Assembly (NCBI GenBank): GCA_947304355.1
Contig: CAMZAX010000007.1
Location: forward strand, 23,224 to 87,223
Origin: an uncultured Selenomonadales bacterium
GTDB taxonomy: Bacteria > Bacillota > Negativicutes > Selenomonadales > Selenomonadaceae
Direction: 5' to 3'
DNA length: 64,000 bases
The notes beneath the pieces were generated by a model, which saw nothing but the letters and a program-made list of their open reading frames with translations, did not search any database and was not told the origin of the DNA. The position numbers and the translations under genes are program-made. Below, piece by piece: positions 42,853 to 51,030 of the stretch. How positions within the stretch are numbered: position 1 is the stretch's first letter; every line of letters begins with the position of its first letter.

Positions 42853-43078
42853 AAGCCGAGCGCGTGTTATAAGGCGGGTCTATGTAGGCGCAACGTACGC
42901 GCCCGCGATAAAACGGCAACAGAGCTTTCATGGCTTCGAGGTTGTCTGCGTGCACGATTAAGTTGCCGGAATTCATGTCGCCGCAACTCAAAGCCGAGTC
43001 GCGTTCGAGCAGACGATACGGAACTTTTTCGGCGGCGTGAATGGCGTCTTGCTTGCCCGTCCAGTCGAGAGTTGGCAA
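42782..43078 (-). pseudogene. Truncated DNA methyltransferase (type III Mod-like) N-terminal fragment
   Basis: A 98-residue fragment opens PTLDWTGKQDAIHAAEKVPYR, then HADNLEAMKALLPFYRGRVR and the catalytic motif IDPPYNT (motif IV), followed by EHYNDNLEHSTWLLLMYPRL. This is the N-terminus of beta-class adenine methylases of type III restriction systems, which are normally above 600 residues. It stops where the Rep-type sequence begins (about 42790). The start is TTG with GGGAGGGAAATGCC. No rest of mod or any res gene is visible, so it is a remnant. Confidence 0.8.
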
Positions 43079-43132
43079 GGCATTTCCCTCCCGAAATTTT
43101 TGCGCCGATTATACAACGGACGCCGCGCCTTG

Positions 43133-43984
43133 TCACGCTGTCCAGCCCTGCGCGAGGCTCAAAACGATGTCGGCAATCTCTTGGTGCTTTTGCTGATAGG
43201 TATGCCCCGTGCGCTCAATGAAAATCAATTTATTTTGCGCGGCAGTCGGCATGTGGTCGTTGATGTTCTTCAGGAAGCCGGACGGGTCGCCGTCGGTGAA
43301 GTTGTCGTAAGTTCCGATAACGAGCGCGCCCGTGTGCGTGACTTGCGCAACCCGTGACCAATCGGCGTCGCGGGCGGTGTGCACGTTGTCCAAAAGCCCG
43401 CCGAGCCAATCGTGCGCGGTGTTGGCGGTGCAGACGACCCAGCCCATGAAATAAAACGGCAGAATCTTATCGCCCTGCCCGTAGCGGACGACGCGTTCAA
43501 TGAAATCTTTTTCGCCGACGCTGACGCCGCTCATCATGTGCGACAAATTCGCGGGGCTCAACAAGATAAAATGTTCGACGCGCTTTGTGTCGTGGTGGCG
43601 CGACAGGTAGTAAATGACTTTGTTGGCTCCGAGCGAATGACCCGCCAAAATGACGTGCTTGTAATGTTGCGCGGCATAGTCGAGGTAAGCGTCAATGTCT
43701 TCGTCGGTGTCGGCAAAGCGTTCGTTCCACGAGCCGATAAGTTCCTTTGCGCCGGTCTTGACGTTGACGGTTTCGATCTCTCCGAAGGCGTCATTGGTCT
43801 GCGCGTAAATAAAATCGATTCCGTGCGCGCTCAACGTGTCGCCGATGTTGTAGTATAACGGGTTCGAGTAAAAATTTCCGTGAATGCCGGTTATCGCGAT
43901 TACGACGGTGTCTGCGTCCTGCGCGGGGAACAGCACGCCGTTAAGGACAGTGCCGCGTCGCGTCGCTACGTTAAGGTCTTCCAA
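43133..43984 (-). CDS. Alpha/beta hydrolase
   Basis: This 283-residue protein has the nucleophile elbow GHSLGANKVIYYL (GxSxG). It also has an oxyanion-type segment, VVIAITGIHGNFYSN, near the N-terminus and a C-terminal His near residue 265 (RTGHTYQQKH) that can complete the triad. No signal peptide is present. The substrate is unknown. It is the last gene of a four-gene operon, starting with TTG immediately after the old-yellow-enzyme stop. Confidence 0.85.
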   Translation of the reverse strand: MEDLNVATRRGTVLNGVLFPAQDADTVVIAITGIHGNFYSNPLYYNIGDTLSAHGIDFIYAQTNDAFGEIETVNVKTGAKELIGSWNERFADTDEDIDAYLDYAAQHYKHVILAGHSLGANKVIYYLSRHHDTKRVEHFILLSPANLSHMMSGVSVGEKDFIERVVRYGQGDKILPFYFMGWVVCTANTAHDWLGGLLDNVHTARDADWSRVAQVTHTGALVIGTYDNFTDGDPSGFLKNINDHMPTAAQNKLIFIERTGHTYQQKHQEIADIVLSLAQGWTA

Positions 43985-45004
43985 TCAGCCGCGCCCCCTA
44001 AGATTGAATATGCAACGGTGGGCGGGCGTCCGATAGCAGGCGTTGCACGAGACGCACTTTGCAACGTCGCAATCGCCGCGTAGCAATTTGTTCGGGAAGT
44101 CGGGCTCACGAACGAGCGGGCGCGACAAACTCAACAGCTCAACCTGCGTGCGGTTAAGAATTTTTTCCATGGCTTGACGACTGCGCCAGCCGCCGACGCA
44201 AATGACGGGCACGTTGACTTCGGAAGCGAGCCGAGCCGCGAATTCCGCGAAGTAGCCTTCATTGACGCCCGCGCGTATGCCGCCGACGGATGTGCCGTTG
44301 CCGCTGACTTCGATTGAGTCAATGCCGGCGTCGACGAGCAATTTGCAAATCGCAAGGCTTTCGTCTTCGTCGAGCCCGCCGCGCGTGAAGTCGTTGCAAT
44401 TAATCTTTGTCGTCACGTGAAGTTTCGGCGAAGATTTTTTTATGCCGTGCAGGATGTCGATTAAAATTTTTGCGCGCGCCTGCGTCGAGCCGCCGAATTC
44501 GTCCGTGCGATAATTGACGAACGGGCTGATGAATCTGCTGAGGAAAAAGAAATGCGCCGCGTGAATTTGAACGCCGTCGAAGCCCGCGAGCTCCGCGCGA
44601 GCCGCCGCGTCGACGAACATTTTTATAACGTCGCGGACTTCCTGCGTCGTCATGTCGTTTTCGCCGACCTCCGAACGATTTTTGTAGAACGCGCCCAACG
44701 CAAGCTGACTAATCGCCGCGCAGTCTTCGGCGTGAATGATTTCGACGAGCCGCTTGTATTGCGGAATGAGTTTGTTATCGGACAGGCGCATCATGCCGCC
44801 GAAATAAAAATCGTCCGACGCCACGCTTGTGAAGCCGGTGATAATCGCGCCGACGCCGCCCGCCGCGAGTTCGCGATAAATTTCGTAAGTGTCGTCGCCG
44901 ATTGAGCCGTCCTGCGCGGCAATGCCTTCCCACGTCGCCGAACGCACGAGACGATTTTTCAAGCGCAAGCCGTTCATATTAACGGCGTCAAAAATTTTTT
45001 TCAT
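43985..45004 (-). CDS. NADH:flavin oxidoreductase, old yellow enzyme family
   Basis: This 339-residue FMN enzyme has a TIM-barrel beginning FDAVNMNGLRLKNRLVRSAT. Residues QIHAAHFFFLSRFISPFVNYRTD carry the catalytic His and the YRTDEFGG signature. A C-terminal cysteine cluster (CVSCNACYRTP) suggests a 4Fe-4S or structural site. It reduces activated alkenes or related electrophiles. It lies between the hydrolase and the DsbA-like gene in the operon opposite HxlR. Confidence 0.9.
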   Translation of the reverse strand: MKKIFDAVNMNGLRLKNRLVRSATWEGIAAQDGSIGDDTYEIYRELAAGGVGAIITGFTSVASDDFYFGGMMRLSDNKLIPQYKRLVEIIHAEDCAAISQLALGAFYKNRSEVGENDMTTQEVRDVIKMFVDAAARAELAGFDGVQIHAAHFFFLSRFISPFVNYRTDEFGGSTQARAKILIDILHGIKKSSPKLHVTTKINCNDFTRGGLDEDESLAICKLLVDAGIDSIEVSGNGTSVGGIRAGVNEGYFAEFAARLASEVNVPVICVGGWRSRQAMEKILNRTQVELLSLSRPLVREPDFPNKLLRGDCDVAKCVSCNACYRTPAHRCIFNLRGRG

Positions 45005-45006
45005 GT

Positions 45007-45882
45007 TCAGCCCTCCAAAATTTTTTCGATAAACCAGCCGCGCGGCACGTCGACGATTTTCACTTCGCCCGAATCAATCAGCGGCGCGATAAATTCTCTT
45101 ACTTGTTCGGTGTCGTCGAAGTCAAAAGCCTCACGCAACTCAATCGGCGAAATCAGCGGGTGCTTGTCAAGCAGCGTGCGCAACGTCGCAAGATTTTTTT
45201 CGGGCGGCACGGGCTTAATCGCTCCGCCGCTCACGTCGTCGAAGACTTCAACGAACGTCGGGTAAGCGATTAAATCTTGAATCAGCGCGCCCTGCGATTG
45301 GTATTGAATCAAATAGCTCGGCAACGAATGAATTCCAAGTCGTTCGCAAATCGCCAAGTCGCTTTGAAACTTTTCGGCGGCAGAGCCGTCGTTGTAGGCG
45401 GCGAGGAATTTTTTCACATCCAAGCCGGTTTTGATGACGACTTTCAAAATTTCAGGCAAGCGCGTCGTCGGGCGGCAGTCGACAATCGTGGCGTAACGCA
45501 GGTTGTATAAAAATCTGTCGGCTTTGTCGGCGTCGACAATCTGCGCGGCCTTGTAAGCGATATTCAGCGGCGCGGACGACGTTTCGTTGACGGAAAAAAG
45601 TTCAAAGCCCGTCATGTTAATCGGCAAGCCGCCGAGAGCCTCCTCCGATTCGTAAATTTCGGCAAGGCGTGCGTTGTAGTTGCGAATCGCGAAAGACTTG
45701 CTGCGCTTCAAATCGTCGGGGTCAACGAATTGATAAACGTCGCGCACCAAGCCGCTCATGACGTAACGGAACTCAAGCTTGCCGGCGAAATGCGTTTCGA
45801 GTTTGCGGAAAATCGGTTCGCACTCGTAAGACAAACCCATCATCGGGTCGGTGAAGGTCACGAGAGTAATTTTGTCGCCCAT
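45007..45882 (-). CDS. DsbA-family (FrnE-like) thioredoxin-fold protein lacking CxxC, with C-terminal winged helix
   Basis: This 291-residue protein begins KITLVTFTDPMMGLSYECEP. In this place FrnE/DsbA-type enzymes usually have a Cys pair after DP; here MM replaces it, so it should not be a standard disulfide enzyme. The helical insertion and cis-Pro region (IHSLPSYLIQ) fit the fold. The last about 60 residues (LISPIELREAFDFDDTEQVR) look like a winged helix-turn-helix. It might be an adaptor or a redox-independent regulator. It sits inside the operon opposite HxlR. Confidence 0.7.
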   Translation of the reverse strand: MGDKITLVTFTDPMMGLSYECEPIFRKLETHFAGKLEFRYVMSGLVRDVYQFVDPDDLKRSKSFAIRNYNARLAEIYESEEALGGLPINMTGFELFSVNETSSAPLNIAYKAAQIVDADKADRFLYNLRYATIVDCRPTTRLPEILKVVIKTGLDVKKFLAAYNDGSAAEKFQSDLAICERLGIHSLPSYLIQYQSQGALIQDLIAYPTFVEVFDDVSGGAIKPVPPEKNLATLRTLLDKHPLISPIELREAFDFDDTEQVREFIAPLIDSGEVKIVDVPRGWFIEKILEG

Positions 45883-45888
45883 GCGTTA

Positions 45889-46239
45889 TCAACTCCTGTC
45901 GAAGTACATGCCGCCTACGCTCCACGCGGCGATGTCGGAAAATTTAATGTAAACGTTTTGCGGCTGAATGTTCAGCACGTCGACAAAAATTTTCGTGACG
46001 GCGGCGGAAAAATTTTCGTAACCGATATGTTGTTCGTTGCCGAAGACGCCCGCTTCGATATAGGCGACGGGTTCGCTGTTGCCGCGTAGCCAGAAACGGC
46101 AATTCGATTCAAAGCCCACGAGCAAATATTTTTCGCTCAAGCCCGGAAGAAGTTCCATTGCCTTGCCGAGCCGCGACTTAAGTTGAACTTCCTGCGCGGC
46201 GTCGACGGGCACGCTGACTTTCGACATGATGAACGGCAT
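45889..46239 (-). CDS. Tautomerase/MIF-like protein
   Basis: This 116-residue protein has an N-terminal Pro after Met (MPFIMSKVSVPVDAAQEVQL), the catalytic residue of the tautomerase superfamily, and the C-terminal segment VYIKFSDIAAWSVGG typical of MIF-like trimers. It likely acts on small keto-enol or electrophilic compounds. The ribosome site TTGGGAGGCGAACGAA is good. It is the first gene of the operon that faces the HxlR regulator. Confidence 0.85.
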   Translation of the reverse strand: MPFIMSKVSVPVDAAQEVQLKSRLGKAMELLPGLSEKYLLVGFESNCRFWLRGNSEPVAYIEAGVFGNEQHIGYENFSAAVTKIFVDVLNIQPQNVYIKFSDIAAWSVGGMYFDRS

Positions 46240-46263
46240 TTCGTTCGCCTCCCAATGTTTGAC

Positions 46264-46284
46264 TGCTTGAAGTATAATCGCAAC
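46264..46284. promoter_or_regulatory. Overlapping divergent -10 elements between the tautomerase and hxlR genes
   Basis: TATAAT on the plus strand (46273-46278) overlaps a TATACT on the minus strand in the 97-bp divergent gap. A regulator binding here could switch both genes; HxlR-type proteins commonly do so. The -35 elements are less clear. Confidence 0.4.
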
Positions 46285-46336
46285 GAGAATTTTTGACGAG
46301 AACGCAGATTTTGTTTCCCGTTACGGAGGATGAATC

Positions 46337-46702
46337 ATGAGCGAGAAAGCTTACCCGATTGACGCGACGCTTAACGATGTCGTCGAAAAAAAATGCCCGA
46401 TACTGCACGCAATGGACGTTATCGGGTCAAAGTACAAGTTGCCGCTGATGTGGTATCTGCACGAAAAAGACGCCACGCGTTACAACGAAATCAAGCGACG
46501 AATCCCCGGCATAACGAACATAATGCTGACAAAATCTCTGCGCGAAATGGAGGCTGACGGATTGGTCACGCGTTGCGAATTGGTGTCCGCGCCGCCGAAG
46601 GTCGTCGAGTATTCGTTGACGCCGCTGGGCAAGGAGCTGATTCCCGCACTCAACGAACTGTACGCTTGGGGACAAAAAGTTTTGGCGCGCAAAAATTCTT
46701 AA
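46337..46702 (+). CDS. HxlR-family transcriptional regulator
   Basis: This 121-residue protein has the winged-helix HxlR pattern: CPILHAMDVIGSKYKLPLMW, then RYNEIKRRIPGITNIMLTKS and VEYSLTPLGKEL. Many HxlR proteins sense aldehydes or thiols through a cysteine; here C22 (KKCPI) could do so. It is divergent from an operon of redox and electrophile-handling enzymes, the expected target. The ribosome site TACGGAGGATGAATC is strong. Confidence 0.92.
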   Translation: MSEKAYPIDATLNDVVEKKCPILHAMDVIGSKYKLPLMWYLHEKDATRYNEIKRRIPGITNIMLTKSLREMEADGLVTRCELVSAPPKVVEYSLTPLGKELIPALNELYAWGQKVLARKNS

Positions 46703-46761
46703 GCCGCGAAAGGAAATTTACGTTGCACGGGGAATAATATCGGCGCGGAGGTTGAAAAGCG

Positions 46762-48576
46762 TTGGGAAGTACGGAACTTGATGCATTTGTCGAACGCGTG
46801 AACGAACGGACGGATATTTATTCCGTGGTGTCGCGCTACGTGACGCTCACTCAAAAGAGCGGGCGATATTGGGGACGCTGTCCCTTTCACAACGAAAAAA
46901 CCGCTTCCTTCACCGTCAGCCCCGACAAAGGATTTTTTTATTGCTTCGGTTGCGGCGCGGGCGGCAACGCCTTCAAGTTTCTTTCGCTCATTGAAAACAT
47001 AAGCTATTTCGAGGCGATTAAGCTTCAGGCACAGCGGCTCGGCATCGACTTGCCGACGCGACGACTTTCGCCCGAAGAGGAACGTCGACGGCGCGAAGAA
47101 AAATCTTTGCTTAAAATCAACGAATTGGCGCAGGAAATTTATCACGACCGGTTGACCAAGACGGCCGGCGGCGAAGTCGGCAGGAAATATCTTGCGGCGC
47201 GTGGAATTACGCAGGCAACGATTGAAACTTTCAAATTGGGGCTCGCCTCCGACGAATGGGAAAATCTTTTGAGCAATCTCACGCGTCAAGGCTTTTCGCC
47301 GCAACAGCTGGAGGCGGCGGGTTTGGTCGCCAAGCGCAAGACGGCTTCCGGCTATTACGACAGATTTCGCGGGCGCGTCATGATTCCGATAACCGACATC
47401 TACGGACACGTCGTGGGCTTCGGCGGGCGCATTCTTCATGCCGAAGACGATTCGACGCCGAAATATCTCAACAGCCCCGAAACCGCGATCTTCAACAAGG
47501 GACGCTTGCTTTTCGGGCTGGACAAGTCGAATCGCGCGATAAGTGCGGCGGGCGCGGCTGTCGTCGTCGAAGGCTACATGGACGCGATTTCACTTTTCAG
47601 CGCGGGCGTCCAAAATGTTGCAGCGACGCTCGGCACGGCGTTCACGCTTGAGCACGCCAAGTTGATTCTGCGCTACGCCAAGAAAATTATTTTCTGCTAC
47701 GACAGCGACGAGGCGGGTCAACGCGCGACGATTCGGGCTTTGCCGATTGTTCAACAGGCGGGCGCGGAAGTTTTCGTCGTCAAGGTGCCCGACGGCAAAG
47801 ACCCCGACGAATTCGTTCGCAAGCACGGCAAGGCGGCGTTCGACGAGCTGATTGCGCACGCGCAGACGCTGATTGATTACCGCATGAATTACGTCCTTGC
47901 CCGCGCGGATTTGTCGACGATTGACGGAAAGATTCGCGCCTTGCAGGAAATTCTGCCGGTCGTGGCAAAGATTGAATCTGTCGTCACGCGCAACGAATAT
48001 TGCAAACGAATCGCCGCCGAGCTGGTATTGGACGAAACTCTCGTCAACAACGAATGGAATAAATTTTCCAAGGCGGCAGAGCAGACACCTCCCGACAGAT
48101 CGACGGTCGTGCAAAGACAACGGCTTTCGGGCGACGACGACACGGTTTTACGGCGTGCGGGCGAAGTACTCTTGCGCATGGCGTGGCATGAAGACGACAT
48201 GTTGGATGCCTTGCTGATGTTGGTGCCGCGTGAAATGTTCACCCCGTTGCATCTGGAAATAATCGACTGGCTTAAAAGTTGCAAGGAGCAAAACATTCGT
48301 CACGACCAAATGACCGCAGCAAGAGACTTGTCCGAGGCGGCAAACGCCGAACTGTCGCGTATCTTGATAAACGGCGCGGACAATCCGCGTAACACTGAAA
48401 TTCTCCTGTTCGAGGATTCGCTTCACATAATGCAAAGAGCCAATCTCAAAAGACAATACAACGAACTTCTTGCAAAAGCTGAAAAATACATTCCGGGCGA
48501 CAGAGATGCTTACGTCGAAGCCGTCCGCCGATCGCTTAAGATTAAATCCGAGATTGACAATTTGAAAGGCAATTAG
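46762..48576 (+). CDS. dnaG: DNA primase
   Basis: This 604-residue primase has an N-terminal CHC2 zinc finger (CPFHNEKTASFTVSPDKGFFYCFGCGAGG), here given in part: CPFHNEK then CFGCGAGG. The catalytic core includes the TOPRIM motif VVVEGYMDAISLF and YDSDEAGQRA. The C-terminal region that docks DnaB follows. It makes RNA primers for replication. TTG start with GCGGAGGTTGAAAAGC. The dnaG-rpoD order is the classical macromolecular synthesis arrangement of Bacillota. Confidence 0.97.
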   Translation: MGSTELDAFVERVNERTDIYSVVSRYVTLTQKSGRYWGRCPFHNEKTASFTVSPDKGFFYCFGCGAGGNAFKFLSLIENISYFEAIKLQAQRLGIDLPTRRLSPEEERRRREEKSLLKINELAQEIYHDRLTKTAGGEVGRKYLAARGITQATIETFKLGLASDEWENLLSNLTRQGFSPQQLEAAGLVAKRKTASGYYDRFRGRVMIPITDIYGHVVGFGGRILHAEDDSTPKYLNSPETAIFNKGRLLFGLDKSNRAISAAGAAVVVEGYMDAISLFSAGVQNVAATLGTAFTLEHAKLILRYAKKIIFCYDSDEAGQRATIRALPIVQQAGAEVFVVKVPDGKDPDEFVRKHGKAAFDELIAHAQTLIDYRMNYVLARADLSTIDGKIRALQEILPVVAKIESVVTRNEYCKRIAAELVLDETLVNNEWNKFSKAAEQTPPDRSTVVQRQRLSGDDDTVLRRAGEVLLRMAWHEDDMLDALLMLVPREMFTPLHLEIIDWLKSCKEQNIRHDQMTAARDLSEAANAELSRILINGADNPRNTEILLFEDSLHIMQRANLKRQYNELLAKAEKYIPGDRDAYVEAVRRSLKIKSEIDNLKGN

Positions 48577-48615
48577 GAACTAGGAACTAGGAACCAGGAA
48601 CCAGGAACCAGGGAC
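48574..48615 (+). repeat. Heptanucleotide tandem repeat between dnaG and rpoD
   Basis: Six 7-bp units run in order: TAGGAAC three times, CAGGAAC twice, CAGGGAC once. The first unit contains the dnaG stop codon. Related heptamers occur at 50927-50960 (opposite orientation) and 59818-59847. Confidence 0.9.
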
Positions 48616-48640
48616 TGGTTGACGGAAAGGAGGCTGCAAC

Positions 48641-49981
48641 ATGACAGGAGAGAGCAAAACTGTCGAGCCGCAACAAGACGACGGCTTGAACGGCAGCCTG
48701 TCGAAAAACAAAAAAAATAATCCCGCGTCGAAAAAGCCTGAACCCGTGCCGGACGCTTGCGAGGACGACGCAACAAAATCCGCCAAAGGACGCCCGCCAA
48801 AAATCGTCACGATGTTGATTGACAAAGGTCGGCAAAACGGCGGCAAGTTGACTTTCGGTGATCTGGAACGAATCATGCAAAGCGCGGGCATTGAAAACGA
48901 CGTGGAGCAAATCGAAGAGATTCTAAGCATTTGCGAGCGCGAAGGTATCGAGATAATCAACGAAGACGCAGACCTTGACGCAGTGGAGGCGGCAGCTGAA
49001 AGCGTTGACGGCGAATTGTCGCCCGAAACAATCGCCTTGCAAGACGATTCATTGGCGCAGACCGAGACCGTCGAGACAACTGAAGATGTCGAAACCGTCA
49101 AGCCCGTCGCCGAAATTGATTTAAATATCCCCGACAACATTTCAATCGACGACCCCGTGCGCATGTACCTCAAGGAAATCGGGCGCGTGCCGCTCCTCAC
49201 CGCCGAACAGGAACGCGAACTCGCCATGAAAATGGAATCGTCCAACGCCGTCGAAGCCGCCGAGGCGCAAAAGCAACTTGCCGAAGCGAACCTGCGCCTT
49301 GTCGTGTCTATCGCCAAACGTTACGTCGGGCGCGGCATGTTGTTCCTTGACTTGATTCAAGAAGGCAACTTGGGACTGATTAAGGCCGTCGAGAAATTCG
49401 ATTACCACAAGGGCTACAAATTTTCAACCTACGCGACGTGGTGGATTCGGCAGGCGATAACCCGCGCAATCGCCGACCAGGCGCGCACAATCCGTATCCC
49501 CGTGCACATGGTCGAGACGATTAACAAGCTGATTCGCGTGTCGCGCAACCTGTTGCAGAAAAATGGCCGCGAGCCTACTGACGAAGAAATCGCCGAGGAA
49601 ATGGAAGTGCCCGTCGAACGCGTACGCGAAATCAAAAAAATCGCGCAGGAACCCGTTTCGTTGGAAACACCCGTCGGCGAGGAAGACGATTCGCATTTGG
49701 GCGACTTTATCGAAGACCAAGACGCACCCGCGCCCGCTGACGCCGCGTCGTTCATGCTTTTGAAGGAACAGCTTGAGGACGTGCTCGGCACCTTGACGCC
49801 GCGTGAAAAAAATGTTCTGCGGTTGCGTTTCGGGCTTGAAGACGGCAGAGCGCGCACCCTTGAAGAGGTCGGCAAAAGTTTCAACGTCACTCGTGAACGC
49901 ATTCGGCAAATCGAGGCAAAGGCGTTGCGCAAGCTCCGTCACCCCGCACGCTCAAAGAAACTCAAAGATTTTCTGGACTGA
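48641..49981 (+). CDS. rpoD: RNA polymerase primary sigma factor
   Basis: This 446-residue protein has a long acidic region 1.1 (to about residue 165) and region 1.2 ([17 protein letters not shown]). Region 2 carries the -10 recognition helix ([14 protein letters not shown]), region 3 follows, and region 4 carries the -35 helix-turn-helix ([28 protein letters not shown]). It is the housekeeping sigma factor. It lies 64 bp after dnaG, with ribosome site GGAAAGGAGGCTGCAAC, and ends at a terminator. Confidence 0.97.
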   Translation: MTGESKTVEPQQDDGLNGSLSKNKKNNPASKKPEPVPDACEDDATKSAKGRPPKIVTMLIDKGRQNGGKLTFGDLERIMQSAGIENDVEQIEEILSICEREGIEIINEDADLDAVEAAAESVDGELSPETIALQDDSLAQTETVETTEDVETVKPVAEIDLNIPDNISIDDPVRMYLKEIGRVPLLTAEQERELAMKMESSNAVEAAEAQKQLAEANLRLVVSIAKRYVGRGMLFLDLIQEGNLGLIKAVEKFDYHKGYKFSTYATWWIRQAITRAIADQARTIRIPVHMVETINKLIRVSRNLLQKNGREPTDEEIAEEMEVPVERVREIKKIAQEPVSLETPVGEEDDSHLGDFIEDQDAPAPADAASFMLLKEQLEDVLGTLTPREKNVLRLRFGLEDGRARTLEEVGKSFNVTRERIRQIEAKALRKLRHPARSKKLKDFLD

Positions 49982-49990
49982 ACATTATCG

Positions 49991-50015
49991 GGAGTCGCAA
50001 ACGCGGCTCCTTTTT
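49991..50015 (+). terminator. rpoD terminator
   Basis: GGAGTCGC (49991-49998) pairs with GCGGCTCC (50003-50010), followed by TTTTT. The era ribosome site starts right after it. Confidence 0.7.
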
Positions 50016-50031
50016 CGTGAGGTGGCTTATC

Positions 50032-50922
50032 ATGGCTTACAAATCGGGATTCGTGGCGGTTATCGGTCGACCCAACGTCGGCAAATCGACGCTCATCAAC
50101 AAAATCATCGGGCAAAAAGTCGCGATAACGTCCGACAAGCCGCAGACGACGCGCAGTCGCATCCAATGCATTTTGACGCACGACGACGCGCAGATTATTT
50201 TTCTGGACACGCCCGGCATTCACAAGCCCAAGCTCAAGCTCGGCGAGTACATGCTCAAGGCGGCGGAGGGCACTCTCAAGGAAGTCGACGCGATTTTTTT
50301 TGTCATCGACGCGACGGAGAAATTCGGCGGCGGCGAACGTTACATCCTTGAACGTCTCGGCGCAACGACAAAGCCCGTGATTCTCGTCGTGAACAAAGTC
50401 GATTTGATTGACCGCGAAAAAATTTTGCCGATAATCGCCGAATACTCTGCGCGGCGCGACTTTGCGGCGGTGGTGCCGATAAGCGCGGCAGAAGGCACGA
50501 ACGTCGACGCACTGATTGCCGAGGCGAAAAATTTCCTGCCCGACGGCGTGCAATACTATCCCGCCGACATGGTGACAGACCAGCCCGAACGCTTGATTAT
50601 CGCCGAACTGATTCGCGAAAAAATTTTGCACGCGACGCAGGACGAAGTACCGCACGCAATCGCCGTTGACTTGGAGGAACTGACCGAGCGCGACAACGGC
50701 ACGATTTTCATTCGGGCGACGATTTACGTGGAACGCGATTCGCAAAAGGGCATACTTATCGGCAAGCACGGCGCGATGTTGAAACAGGTCGGCGCGGCAG
50801 CGCGTCCCGAAATCGAAATGCTTTTGGGCGCGAAAGTTTTTCTGGACTTGTGGGTTAAAGTCAAACGCGACTGGCGAAACTCCGTCGGCGCGTTGCAAAG
50901 TTTCGGGCTGAAAAATTCCTAA
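50032..50922 (+). CDS. era: GTPase Era
   Basis: This 296-residue protein has G1 GRPNVGKS, G3 DTPG, G4 NKVD and a C-terminal KH domain (IGKHGAMLKQVG; VKVKRDWRNS). Era binds the 3' end of 16S rRNA during 30S assembly. ATG 50032 follows GTGAGGTGGCTTATC; the longer in-frame start upstream overlaps the ribosome site. Its downstream gap carries the second heptamer repeat. Confidence 0.97.
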   Translation: MAYKSGFVAVIGRPNVGKSTLINKIIGQKVAITSDKPQTTRSRIQCILTHDDAQIIFLDTPGIHKPKLKLGEYMLKAAEGTLKEVDAIFFVIDATEKFGGGERYILERLGATTKPVILVVNKVDLIDREKILPIIAEYSARRDFAAVVPISAAEGTNVDALIAEAKNFLPDGVQYYPADMVTDQPERLIIAELIREKILHATQDEVPHAIAVDLEELTERDNGTIFIRATIYVERDSQKGILIGKHGAMLKQVGAAARPEIEMLLGAKVFLDLWVKVKRDWRNSVGALQSFGLKNS

Positions 50923-50926
50923 AAAA

Positions 50927-50960
50927 CTTATTCCTTGTTCCTTATTCCTTGTTCCTTTTC
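50927..50960 (+). repeat. Heptanucleotide tandem repeat after era
   Basis: Alternating 7-bp units CTTATTC and CTTGTTC, two of each, are followed by a partial unit. On the minus strand they read GAACAAG and GAATAAG, clearly related to the dnaG-rpoD repeat. Confidence 0.85.
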
Positions 50961-51030
50961 GGCAGGGATTTGTTTAACGGCGTTGAATACTTGAAAAAAA
51001 TTTTACGTGACGCGAAGGAGGCAGGTTAAT

